Shown in pieces: positions 1-8,553 of a DNA stretch of 64,000 bases (within the stretch, counting starts at the first letter, position 1; each line of letters starts with the position of its first letter). The stretch is from Opitutia bacterium (GTDB taxonomy: Bacteria > Verrucomicrobiota > Verrucomicrobiia > Opitutales > Opitutaceae). A model generated the notes under the pieces. That model did not search any database. It had not been told where the DNA came from and saw only the letters and a program-made list of their open reading frames with translations. The position numbers were made by a program, and so were the translations under genes. The stretch is from assembly GCA_947474365.1 (NCBI GenBank), contig CANJIU010000047.1:1-64000 (forward strand), read 5' to 3'.

Positions 1-86
1 CCCTCCCGTGGATTGTGCTCGGTCAAGAGCGGCTCCGCCTTGGTCCAGAGTTCATCAGAAACCTCCCACGATTGCACTGTCGCCAT
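1..86 (-). CDS. IS5-type transposase, N-terminal part only (cut by window edge)
   Basis: An ATG at 86 on the minus strand opens a frame that is still open at base 1. The 28 visible codons read MATVQSWEVSDELWTKAEPL and onward. This matches the start of IS5-group transposases, where a short W-x-V-S-D-E-L-W stretch precedes the helical DNA-binding part and the catalytic DDE domain. Only the beginning is visible, so catalytic residues cannot be checked. The insertion-sequence end should lie between about 87 and 145, immediately beside the 3' end of the TIR-TPR gene. The identification rests on a short stretch. Confidence 0.6.
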   Translation of the reverse strand, partial: MATVQSWEVSDELWTKAEPLLTEHNPRE

Positions 87-118
87 GGCCAAAATTTACG
101 CACGCGCAGAAAAAAGGT

Positions 119-391
119 TCAATCCTTAATTACGGATAAGCTCTTAAGCTCCGGGTTGAATTGCAGCTCGCCCCACCGCACCGCGGGATCGGCGCGGGCC
201 ACACTTTCATCCAGGCTCCGCACCGCGGCATCGAGGCTGCCCAGCAGCACGTGATCGAAAGCCGGGTGCGGGAGTTGGGCTATTGCATCCAGATCATTTG
301 CCGCGAGGTCGCGGGCCAGCCGGAGGAGCTTCTCGCCTTCCGCGCGCTGACCGAGCTGCACGCTGAGCGAGCCTTTCCAATAGAGCAGATT
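119..391 (-). pseudogene. Out-of-frame C-terminal part of the TIR-TPR gene
   Basis: Just after a run of seven C (plus-strand G at 392-398) a second minus-strand frame carries about 90 codons that continue the neighbouring protein naturally. It starts PPNLLYWKGSLSVQLGQRAE and ends near FNPELKSLSVIKD. It has the look of the last TPR helices of such proteins. Removing one C from the run joins both frames. The last few residues before the TGA at 119-121 do not resemble a usual end of this family (an 'L-R-x-DPRF' type ending is expected) and probably come from the adjacent insertion sequence. Confidence 0.6.
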
Positions 392-1979
392 GGGGGGGCG
401 CTTTGGGCAATTGAGCCAGCCGCGCTTCGACGAGCTTCAGGGCCACTTCCAGTGACGCGCGGGCCGCATCCGGCCGGTTTTCGGCGGCATGAGCAAGCGC
501 GGCATAATAGGCGGACGGGCCGTTGAACGGCACGCGGAGCCAATCCCGCGAAGCGCTCGCCAGCACCCGGAGGACGTTGGCCGGTTCATTGCGCGCCAGG
601 TAGAGCTCGCACGCCATCGACACGCCCCAGTCCTCCTGCAGCAGGTTGACGGGAATCTGATCGAGGGTGGCCTTGGCGAGGGCAGTGTCGCCGCGCCAGC
701 GGAGGGCCATGTCTAATTTCAAGCAAAGCGCCGCCCAGCAGGGTCGGATGGCGATCGACCTTTCGGCGGCCGCCTCCGCCGCGGGCCAGTTGCGAAAATG
801 ATACTCGGCCCAGCCCAGTTCGTTGAGCGCGAGCGCGGCGAAGGCGGGATTTTTCGCCAATTGCTCGAGCAGGGCGCGGGTCTCCACGGGCTTCTCCGAG
901 TTGCGCAGCAGGATCGCCAGGGCCAGCAGGGCGCGCGGCTCGGCGGGCTGCTCCCGCAGCAGTTCGCGCAGCGAGGCCTCCGCCTGCATCGCAAACGTGG
1001 AGACACCCGATTCTCCGACAGCCCGCACCAGAAAACAGGCCTGCGCGAGTCGCGACTCGGAGGAGCGGGGGGCGAGGTTCAGGGCCCGGGCCGCCTTGGT
1101 GCGGGCGGATTCGGACCGTTCAGAAACCGTCGAAAATCCGTGATAGATGGTCCACGAGTCCACCTGCGACCACGCGGCCCACGCCTCGGCGTTGGTTGGC
1201 TCCTGATCGGTCGCGCGCCGGCCGAGTTGGTCGGCGATTTCCAGCTCCGCGCGGGCGAGTTCCGGCTTGTTCAACTGCTCCCAAATCTGGGCGACGAGTT
1301 GGCTGCCTTCGCCTGGTTTCGCCGTCGCGTTGGAGGACGCTGCCGCGGGTGAGGGCAGGGAGGGCCTTTTCCAGGGCTGCCAGACGGCCATCGCACCGAG
1401 CACGAGGCTCCCGATGATCGCCGGTACCATCAGTCTCCCGCGACGACGGGGAGCGGCGGCCGGCGAGTCCGCCTCCGCGGAAATCGGGGGCTGGGACGGT
1501 GAGCCTTCCTGCTTCGCCTTCTGCCTCAGTACTCCGGTGCGGTGCGACCAGAGCTTGAGGTAACGGGCCTTGACTTCCGGAGTGACCACACCGCCGGGCA
1601 GGCGCGTCCATTGCACGACACGAAAACGATCCGGTACCAGCGCGTCTTGTTCGCGCGTGTCGTCGATCAGAATGGGCAGAATAAACGGGACGCCCGAGGC
1701 GATGCCGCGGGCGCGCTCGGCGGCGAGGTCCCACTCGATCCGGAAATAGCCCTCCTCGCGCGCCTGCGTGTTGGCCGAGATGAGCGGAAGGAAGAGCACG
1801 CACTCCTTGATCTGCCGGCGGATCTTGGCGTCCCACTCGTCGCCATGCTCGAGCCCGCCCTCGACGTCGAACCAGACCTCGATACCGCTGGCGCGCAAGG
1901 TGTCGCAAATGCGCCGCGCCGCTTCCGCGTCTTGGGAGGCGTACGACAGAAACACGGCTTTGCCGTTGGATTCGGACAT
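294..1979 (-). CDS. TIR-domain membrane protein with TPR repeats (frameshifted at its 3' end)
   Basis: The ATG at 1979 (MSESNGKAVFLSYASQD) is chosen because the TIR domain starts right there; the longer frame begins at a non-homologous leader. Residues 7-130 form a TIR domain with the FLSYASQD box and a Glu in the IEWDLA segment, where the NADase glutamate of catalytic TIRs lies. A single membrane helix follows at about 183-200 and the rest is TPR-like helical repeat, so the TIR would be cytoplasmic and the TPRs outside. It is a paralogue of the next gene. As read the protein ends in 35 residues of shifted frame; the true tail lies in another frame down to 119. A signalling or stress role is likely, but no substrate can be inferred. 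Confidence 0.75.
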   Translation of the reverse strand: MSESNGKAVFLSYASQDAEAARRICDTLRASGIEVWFDVEGGLEHGDEWDAKIRRQIKECVLFLPLISANTQAREEGYFRIEWDLAAERARGIASGVPFILPILIDDTREQDALVPDRFRVVQWTRLPGGVVTPEVKARYLKLWSHRTGVLRQKAKQEGSPSQPPISAEADSPAAAPRRRGRLMVPAIIGSLVLGAMAVWQPWKRPSLPSPAAASSNATAKPGEGSQLVAQIWEQLNKPELARAELEIADQLGRRATDQEPTNAEAWAAWSQVDSWTIYHGFSTVSERSESARTKAARALNLAPRSSESRLAQACFLVRAVGESGVSTFAMQAEASLRELLREQPAEPRALLALAILLRNSEKPVETRALLEQLAKNPAFAALALNELGWAEYHFRNWPAAEAAAERSIAIRPCWAALCLKLDMALRWRGDTALAKATLDQIPVNLLQEDWGVSMACELYLARNEPANVLRVLASASRDWLRVPFNGPSAYYAALAHAAENRPDAARASLEVALKLVEARLAQLPKAPPQSALLERLAQRAARSARGRREAPPAGPRPRGK

Positions 1980-2114
1980 GGGTGCGGGACGTGGGGGAAC
2001 CACAACAATCGGCCAAAACCTCACAGCCCGCCTAAGGGGCTGGCGAGTGCAAAGCGCTCGTTCGGGCGTTGTGGGCGCATCTGCCAGTTGACGGTAAGAA
2101 TGTCGTCAGCCGCC

Positions 2115-2205
2115 AACCGTCTCGTAGCGGCGAGCGCCAGCGAGTGGAAGCTCGGTCGCGTTTTATCGGTCCACTCGCTGGTGCTCGCGGCCACGAGTAA
2201 CCGTC
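2115..2205. repeat. Palindromic element flanked by 7-bp direct repeats
   Basis: Arms at 2121-2148 and 2170-2197 pair at 25 of 28 positions around a 21-base loop. Immediately outside, AACCGTC occurs at 2115-2121 and again in the same orientation at 2199-2205. This is the structure expected for a small REP or MITE-like insertion with a 7-bp target duplication. It lies in the gap between the two TIR genes. Confidence 0.6.
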
Positions 2206-2264
2206 AAGGTAGAGAAGCGTCCGGCGGAGTCGAACCTGGCGCGCTTGAGATCGGCGCACGTACC

Positions 2265-4289
2265 TCACGGCACGAAGCCTACCTTCTTTAATAGCGCTTG
2301 AAATCGTGGCTCGCCGCGCAGCGGGTCGTAGATCGGATCCACCTTCAGGTACCAGCACACGCTGTCCTGCTCCTCGAACGCCTTCTCGAGCCAGTCGAGG
2401 GCCTTTTCTTTTTCGCCGAGTCCCAAATACACGTTCATTCGCACGCCTGCCGGCACGAACCGTTTCTTCGCGAGGGCCTCGATGTCGCGCAGCATCTGCT
2501 CCGCTCCGGCGCGATCCCCGGAGAGTCCCATCGCCAGTCCAATGCCGCCATAAAACCACGAGAGGTCTTCGAGGTCCCGGGCCCGCTTGAATTCAGCGAT
2601 GGCGTCGACGAGCCGGCCCTTGCCGATCATCGCAAAGCCCCGGAACCAATGGGCAAAGGGATCGGCGGGTTGAAGATCAATCGCCCGTTTGGTCAGGACC
2701 AGGGATTCGTCATAGCGCCGAACCAGGTAGAGGCCCAACCCCTGGCTGGCGGTCAGGTAACTGGAGAGGGGCTCCAGTTCGAGCGCCCTTTGGCTGTGCG
2801 GAAACCCCTCGTCGAAGCGTCCCAGGTTGCAGAGGATCCACCAGAGCTGATCGTGGGCGAGCGCCAGATTGGGATTCAGTTGCAGCGCGCTTCGGTGTTC
2901 TGTCTCGCCTCCCTTCCAATCGAACGCGCTCGCCAACGCGAGGCCGAGCGAGAAGTGCGCTTCCGCAAGGTTGCGATCCAGCGCGAGGGCTTTTTGGGCC
3001 ATCTCCTTACTTTTCGCCCAGGCTTCCCGGCCAGGCATCGTGATTCCTACCATTCCGTAGGAGTCGGCGATGCCGCAATACGCCAACGCGTAGTTGGGAT
3101 CCACGTCGAGCGCCTGTCGGAAATACCGCTCCGAATCCGTGTAGCCGGCCAGCGTGTTTTCACTCCAGCGCCGCCGCCCCATCAGGTAGAGTCGATAGGC
3201 TTCGGGATTGTCGGTGGCCCGTTTGGCGAGCGCGCGGGTGTCTTCCACGCCGAGTTTCACCTGCAGCGCCTGCAGGACGCGCTGGGCGACGTCGCGTTGG
3301 AAGGCCAGGATATCCTTGAGATCCCCATCGTAGGCCTCCGACCAGAGCTGATAGCCATCCGTGACGTTCACGAGTTCTGCGGTGACCCGCAGTTTTTCTC
3401 CCGCCTTGTGCACGCTGCCCTCCAGTACCGTGGCGACGTTGAGTTGTGCGCCGACCTTCCGAATGATGTCTTCGTCGGTCCGGCCCTTGAACGCAAACGA
3501 CGACATGCGCCCGGGCACGCGCAGGCCCGGGACCCTGGCCAGCACGCTGATCAACTCACCCGTCATGCCGTCGCTCAGGTAGTCGTCATTCTTGTCGGCG
3601 CCGATATTTACGAAGGGCAGCACGGCAATCGACTTGGCGGACGCGGGAGCGGCGGAGCGTGGCGACGCCGGGCTGGCGTCGGCGACGGGAGGCTTCGGGG
3701 TGGACCTGAAACCGAAATACGCCGCGGTACCGAGCAACAGGGCGGCGGTTCCGACCGTCAGCCAGGCCGGCAAACGCCTGGTCTTCGACGGCAGTGGGGA
3801 TAGCCCATCCGCCTCCAATCGAGGGGCGGGCGCGGCCGAGCGCGCTCCCGTTCCGCCCTCCAGTAAACGTCGCACCAGGTCGCAAAACGCCCCCGGCGTT
3901 TCTCCGTCGGGCAGGCGCGTCCATTGCACGGCCCGAAATTCTGGCGGCACCCGCGCGGACGCATCCGACGTCCCGTCGATCACGATCGGCAGCAGGAACA
4001 GTTGGTCGTGCGCCATGAGATGCGAGCGATCGACGGCAAGCTTCCACTCGAGCCGGAAATAACCCTCACCGCGGGCCTGCGTGGCCGCGGAAATCACGGG
4101 CAGGAAGAGGGTGCACGAGCCGATCTGGCCGCGGATCTTCGCATCCCACTGGTCGCCGCCCACGAGTTCGCTCTGATCGAACCACACCTCGACGCCGCTG
4201 GCGCGCAACGCCTCGCAGATGCGCCGCACCGCCGCCGCGTCTTGCGACGCGTAGGACAGGAACACGGCTTTGCCGGTGGTTTCAGGCAT
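2265..4289 (-). CDS. TIR - membrane helix - TolB-like - TPR protein
   Basis: 674 residues from the ATG at 4289. Residues 5-125 are a TIR domain (FLSYASQD box; Glu in RLEWKLA at the usual NADase glutamate position). A hydrophobic helix at about 175-195 crosses the membrane. Residues 218-345 match the TolB-N/FlgO-like domain found in bacterial adenylate-cyclase-type TPR proteins (SIAVLPFVNIGADKNDDYLS, then a VLEGSV motif). About 300 residues of TPR repeats finish the protein. The first 130 residues are strongly similar to those of the next gene downstream, so the pair arose by duplication. The TolB-like and TPR parts would be periplasmic and could bind proteins or sense surface state. Function in detail is unknown; whether the TIR is an enzyme or an adaptor cannot be told. 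Confidence 0.85.
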   Translation of the reverse strand: MPETTGKAVFLSYASQDAAAVRRICEALRASGVEVWFDQSELVGGDQWDAKIRGQIGSCTLFLPVISAATQARGEGYFRLEWKLAVDRSHLMAHDQLFLLPIVIDGTSDASARVPPEFRAVQWTRLPDGETPGAFCDLVRRLLEGGTGARSAAPAPRLEADGLSPLPSKTRRLPAWLTVGTAALLLGTAAYFGFRSTPKPPVADASPASPRSAAPASAKSIAVLPFVNIGADKNDDYLSDGMTGELISVLARVPGLRVPGRMSSFAFKGRTDEDIIRKVGAQLNVATVLEGSVHKAGEKLRVTAELVNVTDGYQLWSEAYDGDLKDILAFQRDVAQRVLQALQVKLGVEDTRALAKRATDNPEAYRLYLMGRRRWSENTLAGYTDSERYFRQALDVDPNYALAYCGIADSYGMVGITMPGREAWAKSKEMAQKALALDRNLAEAHFSLGLALASAFDWKGGETEHRSALQLNPNLALAHDQLWWILCNLGRFDEGFPHSQRALELEPLSSYLTASQGLGLYLVRRYDESLVLTKRAIDLQPADPFAHWFRGFAMIGKGRLVDAIAEFKRARDLEDLSWFYGGIGLAMGLSGDRAGAEQMLRDIEALAKKRFVPAGVRMNVYLGLGEKEKALDWLEKAFEEQDSVCWYLKVDPIYDPLRGEPRFQALLKKVGFVP

Positions 4290-4430
4290 GGGTGGCGGGT
4301 AGCGGGTGAGACAGGTATTCAGCGCGAACCCTCACCGCCCGTCCCAGGATCTGGCGAGTTCAAATTGTCGGAGTAGTGACGGCGCGCTCATCCCGGCTTT
4401 CAGCAATGGCGGACGCGGAGGTTGATCGCG

Positions 4431-7340
4431 TCACTTCAGCGCGGCGAGGAACGCGATCAAGTCCGCCGCCTCTCCGGCCGTGAGGTTTTGCAGCAGGCCC
4501 TCCGGCATGAGCGAGGTGCGGGTCGTGCTGGTCTTCAGGATACGGGACAGCGGGATTTTCTCGGTCGCACCGCCGGCGAGGCGGAGCGTGAGCGCGTCGC
4601 CATCCCGCGCGAGGATGAAACCGGACCTGGCTTCGCCGGCCTTGAGTTCGACCGTCGCGACCTGCCATGCGGGATCGACGACTGCGTTGGGCGCAACGAT
4701 TTGTTCGAGGAGACCGGCGCGGTCCCACTTCGCACCGATGTGCGAGAGGTCGGGCGCGAACTCAATCCCGACGCCGTCCGCGCGATGGCACGCGCTGCAG
4801 GTTGCGGCAAACACCGCCCGGCCACGGGTGGCGTCGCCCGGCTGCGCGAGGAGTTTTGCGCGATCGAGGGAGGCCCCGAGCACCTGGCGGCGTTGCGACG
4901 GCGGGAGGAAGCGCTCGAACAAGTCGCGGCGAAACGGATCCGCGAGCGCGGTGCCTTGCGCGATGACGGCGGCGCGCACGGGGGCGGGCAGCCAGCCGTC
5001 CATCACGGCGAGGACGGTGCTGAGCGCGCCACTGCCGGTGGCCAGGAGCGCCGGCAGCCGCGCGGTGTCACCGTTGCGCAATGCGGTGATGGCGGCGCGT
5101 TCCGTTTCGCGCTGCGCGAGCGCGGCGGGCGAAATTCCGGCGGGATCGGACCGGAGGCTGGCGATCCAGTCGCGAATGAGGAGGAGACCGCGCTCGTCGA
5201 CCAGGCGGCCGCCGAGATAGGGCATGTGGCCGCGGCCCTCGGAGGCCATGCGGTAGAGCAACGTGCTGCGGGCGGGATCGCCGGGGGCGATCACGCGGGC
5301 GTCGGGCAGGCCGAGGTCGCCCTGCACGGGTTTCTCGTCGATGAGTTTCGCCTCAGCCAGCGCGACATCGAGGTTGAGAAGCAGGTTGGCCGCGCCGCCG
5401 CCGTTGAAGCGGTGGCAGGTGCTGCAATTGGCGTGGAGATACGAGCGCGCCCGCACCTCGAGTGAACCGAGTTCCCCGTGCGGATTCGCCATGCGCGGTT
5501 CGACCCGCGCAAGGCCGGCCGCCTGCAACATATCGATTTGGCGGCCGGGTGCACCGGGCGCCGGCCGGTCGAGTTGCAGCGCGCTGAAGCCCGCCGCGAA
5601 ATTCACCGTCTGGTTGTGGCAGCGCAGGCATTCCGCCCGGCTGAAAAAACGCCATGTCTGCCGGACCACGCCGCCGGGCGCGGCGGCGTCGTGGATCTCA
5701 AGCACGGTTTCTTCGCCGCGGGTCGGAACAAGTTCGGCGTCGGTCTGCGCGGTGTTCCAGCGATAGCTGTACGCGCCCCATTGCTGCGACGAGGCGTCGT
5801 AGTGCAGGAGCTGCGTTTCGATGCGGCGGCGCGTGGCAGGATTGCCGCGTTCGAGTTCGAGCGAGTAGGTTTTCGCGAGGACGGTGTTGTCGGGGAAAAC
5901 CCAGCGGCCGACCGGCATGACGCCCAGCGGCCGAGTGGCGATCGTGAGCGTGCCATCGCCGGGAAACGCCACCCACCGCTCGGCTGTGGCGTGATCGGCC
6001 CAGCGTGCGGCGTTGATTTCGAACGGCATCACGCCGGGAGCGGGCGCTTGTTTCGCCACGTCGGTGAAGAGACCGGTCGCGCCGAGCGTGCGGGGAAATG
6101 ACGGCGCCGCGCTCCCGGTGGAGTTGCGCGCGAATCGCCAGAGCCCACCCGCCGCGTAATCACAGATGAGCAATTCCCCGTCGGTCTGCACGCCGAAGCC
6201 CACGGGCGAAAGCGGTGTGCGGCACAGCTCTCGTTGCTCGGTCACGCGATCGCCGTCCGCGCGCAGTGACCAGAAAATGCCCGTCTGCCAGTCGCCGTAG
6301 AGATACGCGCCGCGGAGTTCGGGCAGCTTTTGGCCGTGATAGAACTCGCCGCCGGTGATGCTCGCGGCCTCTTCGTGGGAATGAACCGCGAGCGGGGGCA
6401 GGACCGGCGACGGCCCGACGAGCCGGTCCGGCCGCACGTCCTGCTTCCCGCCTTCGGTGAGGCTCCAGCCGTAATTTCCGCCCCGCTTGATCCGGTAGAC
6501 CATTTCCCAGAGCTGCCAGCCGACGTCGCCGGCGTAGAGTTCGCCGGACTTCGGATCAAACGTGATGCGCCACGGATTCCGCAACCCATAGGCCCAGACT
6601 TCGCCGCGAGCCCTCGGCAGCCCGACAAACGGATTGTCCTGGGGAATCCCATACGCGAGTCCCGGGTCCGGATGGTCCACGTCGATGCGCAGGATGCTGC
6701 CGAGAAGATCGGAAACGTCCTGACCGGTGACGAAGGGATCCGGCGGTTCCGCCGGTCCGGAGTCGCCCGCGCCGAAGTAGAACATCCCGTCGGGCCCGAA
6801 ACGCAGGTTGCCGCCGTTGTGACCGCCCTGCCGCCAGGTGATGATCACGCGGCCGCTGGCGTGGTCGAGGCGAGGGACGGGATCGGCGGTGACCTGGAAG
6901 CGGATAATGCGCGTGCCGTTCTCGGTGTTGCGCACGCCGGGCTGTTTCGCGAGCGCCAGCACGTAGACGAAGCGGTTTTCGGAAAAACGGGGATGGAACA
7001 CGATCGCGTAGGCGTCCGTGAGCTCGCGATCGAATTGCGCCACATCGCCGAAGAGATCCGTCTCGGGCGTCGCTTCGTCGGCTCGAAACGACCGCAGTTT
7101 TCCACCGAGTTCGACGACGACGAGCCGGTCGGTGCCGGGAATCACCGCGATGTCGAGGGGCTGCGCGAACGTGAGCTGCGGAAACGCGCGTTCGACGCGA
7201 TAGGGCGACGGCGGTTCGGGCGATCCCTTAACCGCGGAGGAGGTCCACGGCACACGTGTGGGCGGAATCGAGTCCGCCGCAAAAAAGGGAATTGCTCCAA
7301 CAAGGGAGAGAGCGACGAAACGAAGGAGTAAGGACGTCAT
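4431..7340 (-). CDS. PQQ-type sugar dehydrogenase fused to three heme c motifs
   Basis: The ATG at 7340 is preceded by GGAGG ten bases upstream, so it is preferred to the TTG at 7349. A signal peptide (residues 1-22) leads to a glucose/sorbosone-dehydrogenase beta propeller (about 45-405; LRNPWR and GGNYGW motifs). A middle domain follows with CLRCH (571-575) and CSTCH (639-643). The C-terminal domain is the Verrucomicrobia/Planctomycetes heme-binding type with CSACH (848-852). The protein should oxidise a sugar in the periplasm and pass electrons through its own hemes to the respiratory chain. No PQQ synthesis genes are in the window. It stands alone; genes on the same strand downstream are the TIR proteins, 141 bases away. 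Confidence 0.85.
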   Translation of the reverse strand: MTSLLLRFVALSLVGAIPFFAADSIPPTRVPWTSSAVKGSPEPPSPYRVERAFPQLTFAQPLDIAVIPGTDRLVVVELGGKLRSFRADEATPETDLFGDVAQFDRELTDAYAIVFHPRFSENRFVYVLALAKQPGVRNTENGTRIIRFQVTADPVPRLDHASGRVIITWRQGGHNGGNLRFGPDGMFYFGAGDSGPAEPPDPFVTGQDVSDLLGSILRIDVDHPDPGLAYGIPQDNPFVGLPRARGEVWAYGLRNPWRITFDPKSGELYAGDVGWQLWEMVYRIKRGGNYGWSLTEGGKQDVRPDRLVGPSPVLPPLAVHSHEEAASITGGEFYHGQKLPELRGAYLYGDWQTGIFWSLRADGDRVTEQRELCRTPLSPVGFGVQTDGELLICDYAAGGLWRFARNSTGSAAPSFPRTLGATGLFTDVAKQAPAPGVMPFEINAARWADHATAERWVAFPGDGTLTIATRPLGVMPVGRWVFPDNTVLAKTYSLELERGNPATRRRIETQLLHYDASSQQWGAYSYRWNTAQTDAELVPTRGEETVLEIHDAAAPGGVVRQTWRFFSRAECLRCHNQTVNFAAGFSALQLDRPAPGAPGRQIDMLQAAGLARVEPRMANPHGELGSLEVRARSYLHANCSTCHRFNGGGAANLLLNLDVALAEAKLIDEKPVQGDLGLPDARVIAPGDPARSTLLYRMASEGRGHMPYLGGRLVDERGLLLIRDWIASLRSDPAGISPAALAQRETERAAITALRNGDTARLPALLATGSGALSTVLAVMDGWLPAPVRAAVIAQGTALADPFRRDLFERFLPPSQRRQVLGASLDRAKLLAQPGDATRGRAVFAATCSACHRADGVGIEFAPDLSHIGAKWDRAGLLEQIVAPNAVVDPAWQVATVELKAGEARSGFILARDGDALTLRLAGGATEKIPLSRILKTSTTRTSLMPEGLLQNLTAGEAADLIAFLAALK

Positions 7341-7817
7341 GGCGGGCAACCTCCGCGTTGGTCACGGCGTGGGTTGTAGGGTAGTCGGGAGCGTCGAGGA
7401 ATCCGCGACCGGGTGCAAGCGGGGTGTGGGTCGTCGGTGTCCAGTATGGGGGCAAATCGTCGGATCGACCATCTGCAATCCCGCGAACGGGAACGGCGGT
7501 GGAATGCGATGATTGGTGGAGCGATTTGGAGCGGTGTCGCCGGCAGATCCTGAATCACGTGGCTGCGCGATCGTAATTCCGGTCGACGTGAATCCCCAGG
7601 ACTTCGTTGGGAGGATTTTGACTTGGACAGCTGGGATCCCGTCGCCTCCGCCTCTCTTCGTCAATTGCGGGGGCGTTTGGCGACCGGGTCGGTGGTTCCA
7701 GGCCAGCCGTGAGTCTGCGTCAGCTTTGCCGTCCGACGGCGCTGAATCACGCCAAGTTCGTCATCCGGCGTCGGTTCGTCGGATGACGTGGTCGACGACC
7801 CGAGGGTGTCGGCAGCT
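7341..7817. other. Intergenic stretch without recognised gene
   Basis: No reading frame here looks like a protein and I see no RNA gene or clear terminator. It contains the promoter region of the dehydrogenase gene; the GGAGG at 7351-7355 (minus strand) is its ribosome binding site. Confidence 0.5.
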
Positions 7818-7994
7818 TTACGACTTACGTTTGGTCCGGGCCGTCCGGCTGGCGACTTCCTCGCGGAGAAGGCGTTCCACCAGCGCTGACAATCCGCGGT
7901 CGATGACCTCTGGCAGGTGCTCTGCCTCTGCCCTGACCGCGGGATCCAAGGTTAATTTGACGGGCAGTCGTTTTGTACGTTTTCGCGGTAACAT
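7818..7994 (-). CDS. Small ribbon-helix-helix (CopG/Arc-like) DNA-binding protein
   Basis: A 58-residue frame from the ATG at 7994 to TAA at 7818-7820. It begins MLPRKRTKRLPVKLTLDPAV, continues with two amphipathic helices and has a basic tail (TARTKRKS). A beta strand (LPVKLTL) followed by two helices is the ribbon-helix-helix fold used by Arc/CopG repressors, antitoxins and plasmid partition regulators. No toxin gene is adjacent on either side, so a stand-alone repressor is as likely as an orphan antitoxin. A perfect inverted repeat just upstream of its start (8003-8018) could be its own operator. Confidence 0.6.
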   Translation of the reverse strand: MLPRKRTKRLPVKLTLDPAVRAEAEHLPEVIDRGLSALVERLLREEVASRTARTKRKS

Positions 7995-8002
7995 GGTTAG
8001 GG

Positions 8003-8018
8003 TTATGGACCACCATAA
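8003..8018. promoter_or_regulatory. Candidate operator of the ribbon-helix-helix gene
   Basis: TTATGG-ACCA-CCATAA is a perfect inverted repeat lying 8 bases upstream of the ATG at 7994. Ribbon-helix-helix proteins usually repress their own promoter by binding such sites. No binding evidence beyond position and symmetry. Confidence 0.35.
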
Positions 8019-8289
8019 TCAAGAAACGACCAAGGGAAAACCGATTTGCGCGGTCATAACACGTTCTTCTAAGGTACATATACAGTCCATACTACGGTCA
8101 TTTTTGGATGAACGCTGCTTCGAGGTTCCCCGACGATTCGACGGCAAACGGCCTAGGCGCTCTCTTGAACGGCCCGGCTCTCGCTGCCTCGCGGCGCATC
8201 CGCAAATCGAAAACCGACGGTTGGTGTGCTTGCGGTTGCGACCGGGACACGGCCCGCTTGCGCTCAATTTACGGGCAATCAGAAGCTGA

Positions 8290-8500
8290 TGGTGTTCGGT
8301 CCACACGCAGGAGAGCGGATCGTTTCGCCGCACCGCATTGTCGACCACTCCGGTGGCGATGTTTGGCGCCGCTTCGACCTCCCGCCAGTTCAGGATATTG
8401 TTGACGTTGATCTGGGTCCGCCACTTCACGCGACGGTGGAGTTGAAAGTCAACCTGAACCCCATTTTGACAGGTATTTCTCGGAGGTAAAACCAACCTCA
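8290..8500 (-). pseudogene. Possible remnant of a TonB-dependent receptor C-terminus
   Basis: The minus strand encodes, within an open but start-less stretch, a segment reading FQLHRRVKWRTQINVNNILN followed about 25 residues later by WTEHHQLLI. The last strands of Opitutaceae TonB receptors have this pattern: a basic stretch, L-N-V-N-N-[VI]-L-[DN], then an E-P-R-x-[FW]-x-[LI] end. The rest of the receptor is absent, so this would be a fossil fragment just outside the left end of the integrated element. Confidence 0.3.
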
Positions 8501-8529
8501 ACCAAACCACATTTCACCAATGGAAAAGA

Positions 8530-8553
8530 GTGCCCGGGGTGGGGGTTGAATCC
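8530..8553. other. Candidate left attachment site, imperfect copy of a tRNA-Leu 3' end
   Basis: The 24 bases starting GTGCCCGGG match the tRNA-Leu 3' region (plus-strand 13446-13469) at 19 positions without gaps. The identity includes a perfect 9-base block and the conserved TTGAA of the T-loop. Its position, just outside the excisionase-like gene and about 4.9 kb from the tRNA, is where attL of a tRNA-integrated element belongs. The mismatches mean it is either a decayed site or chance similarity. Confidence 0.35.

Noticed and set aside
7513..8289. 258-codon plus-strand frame
   Set aside because: No family-like segment, Arg/Ser-rich, and it overlaps the better supported ribbon-helix-helix gene on the minus strand.
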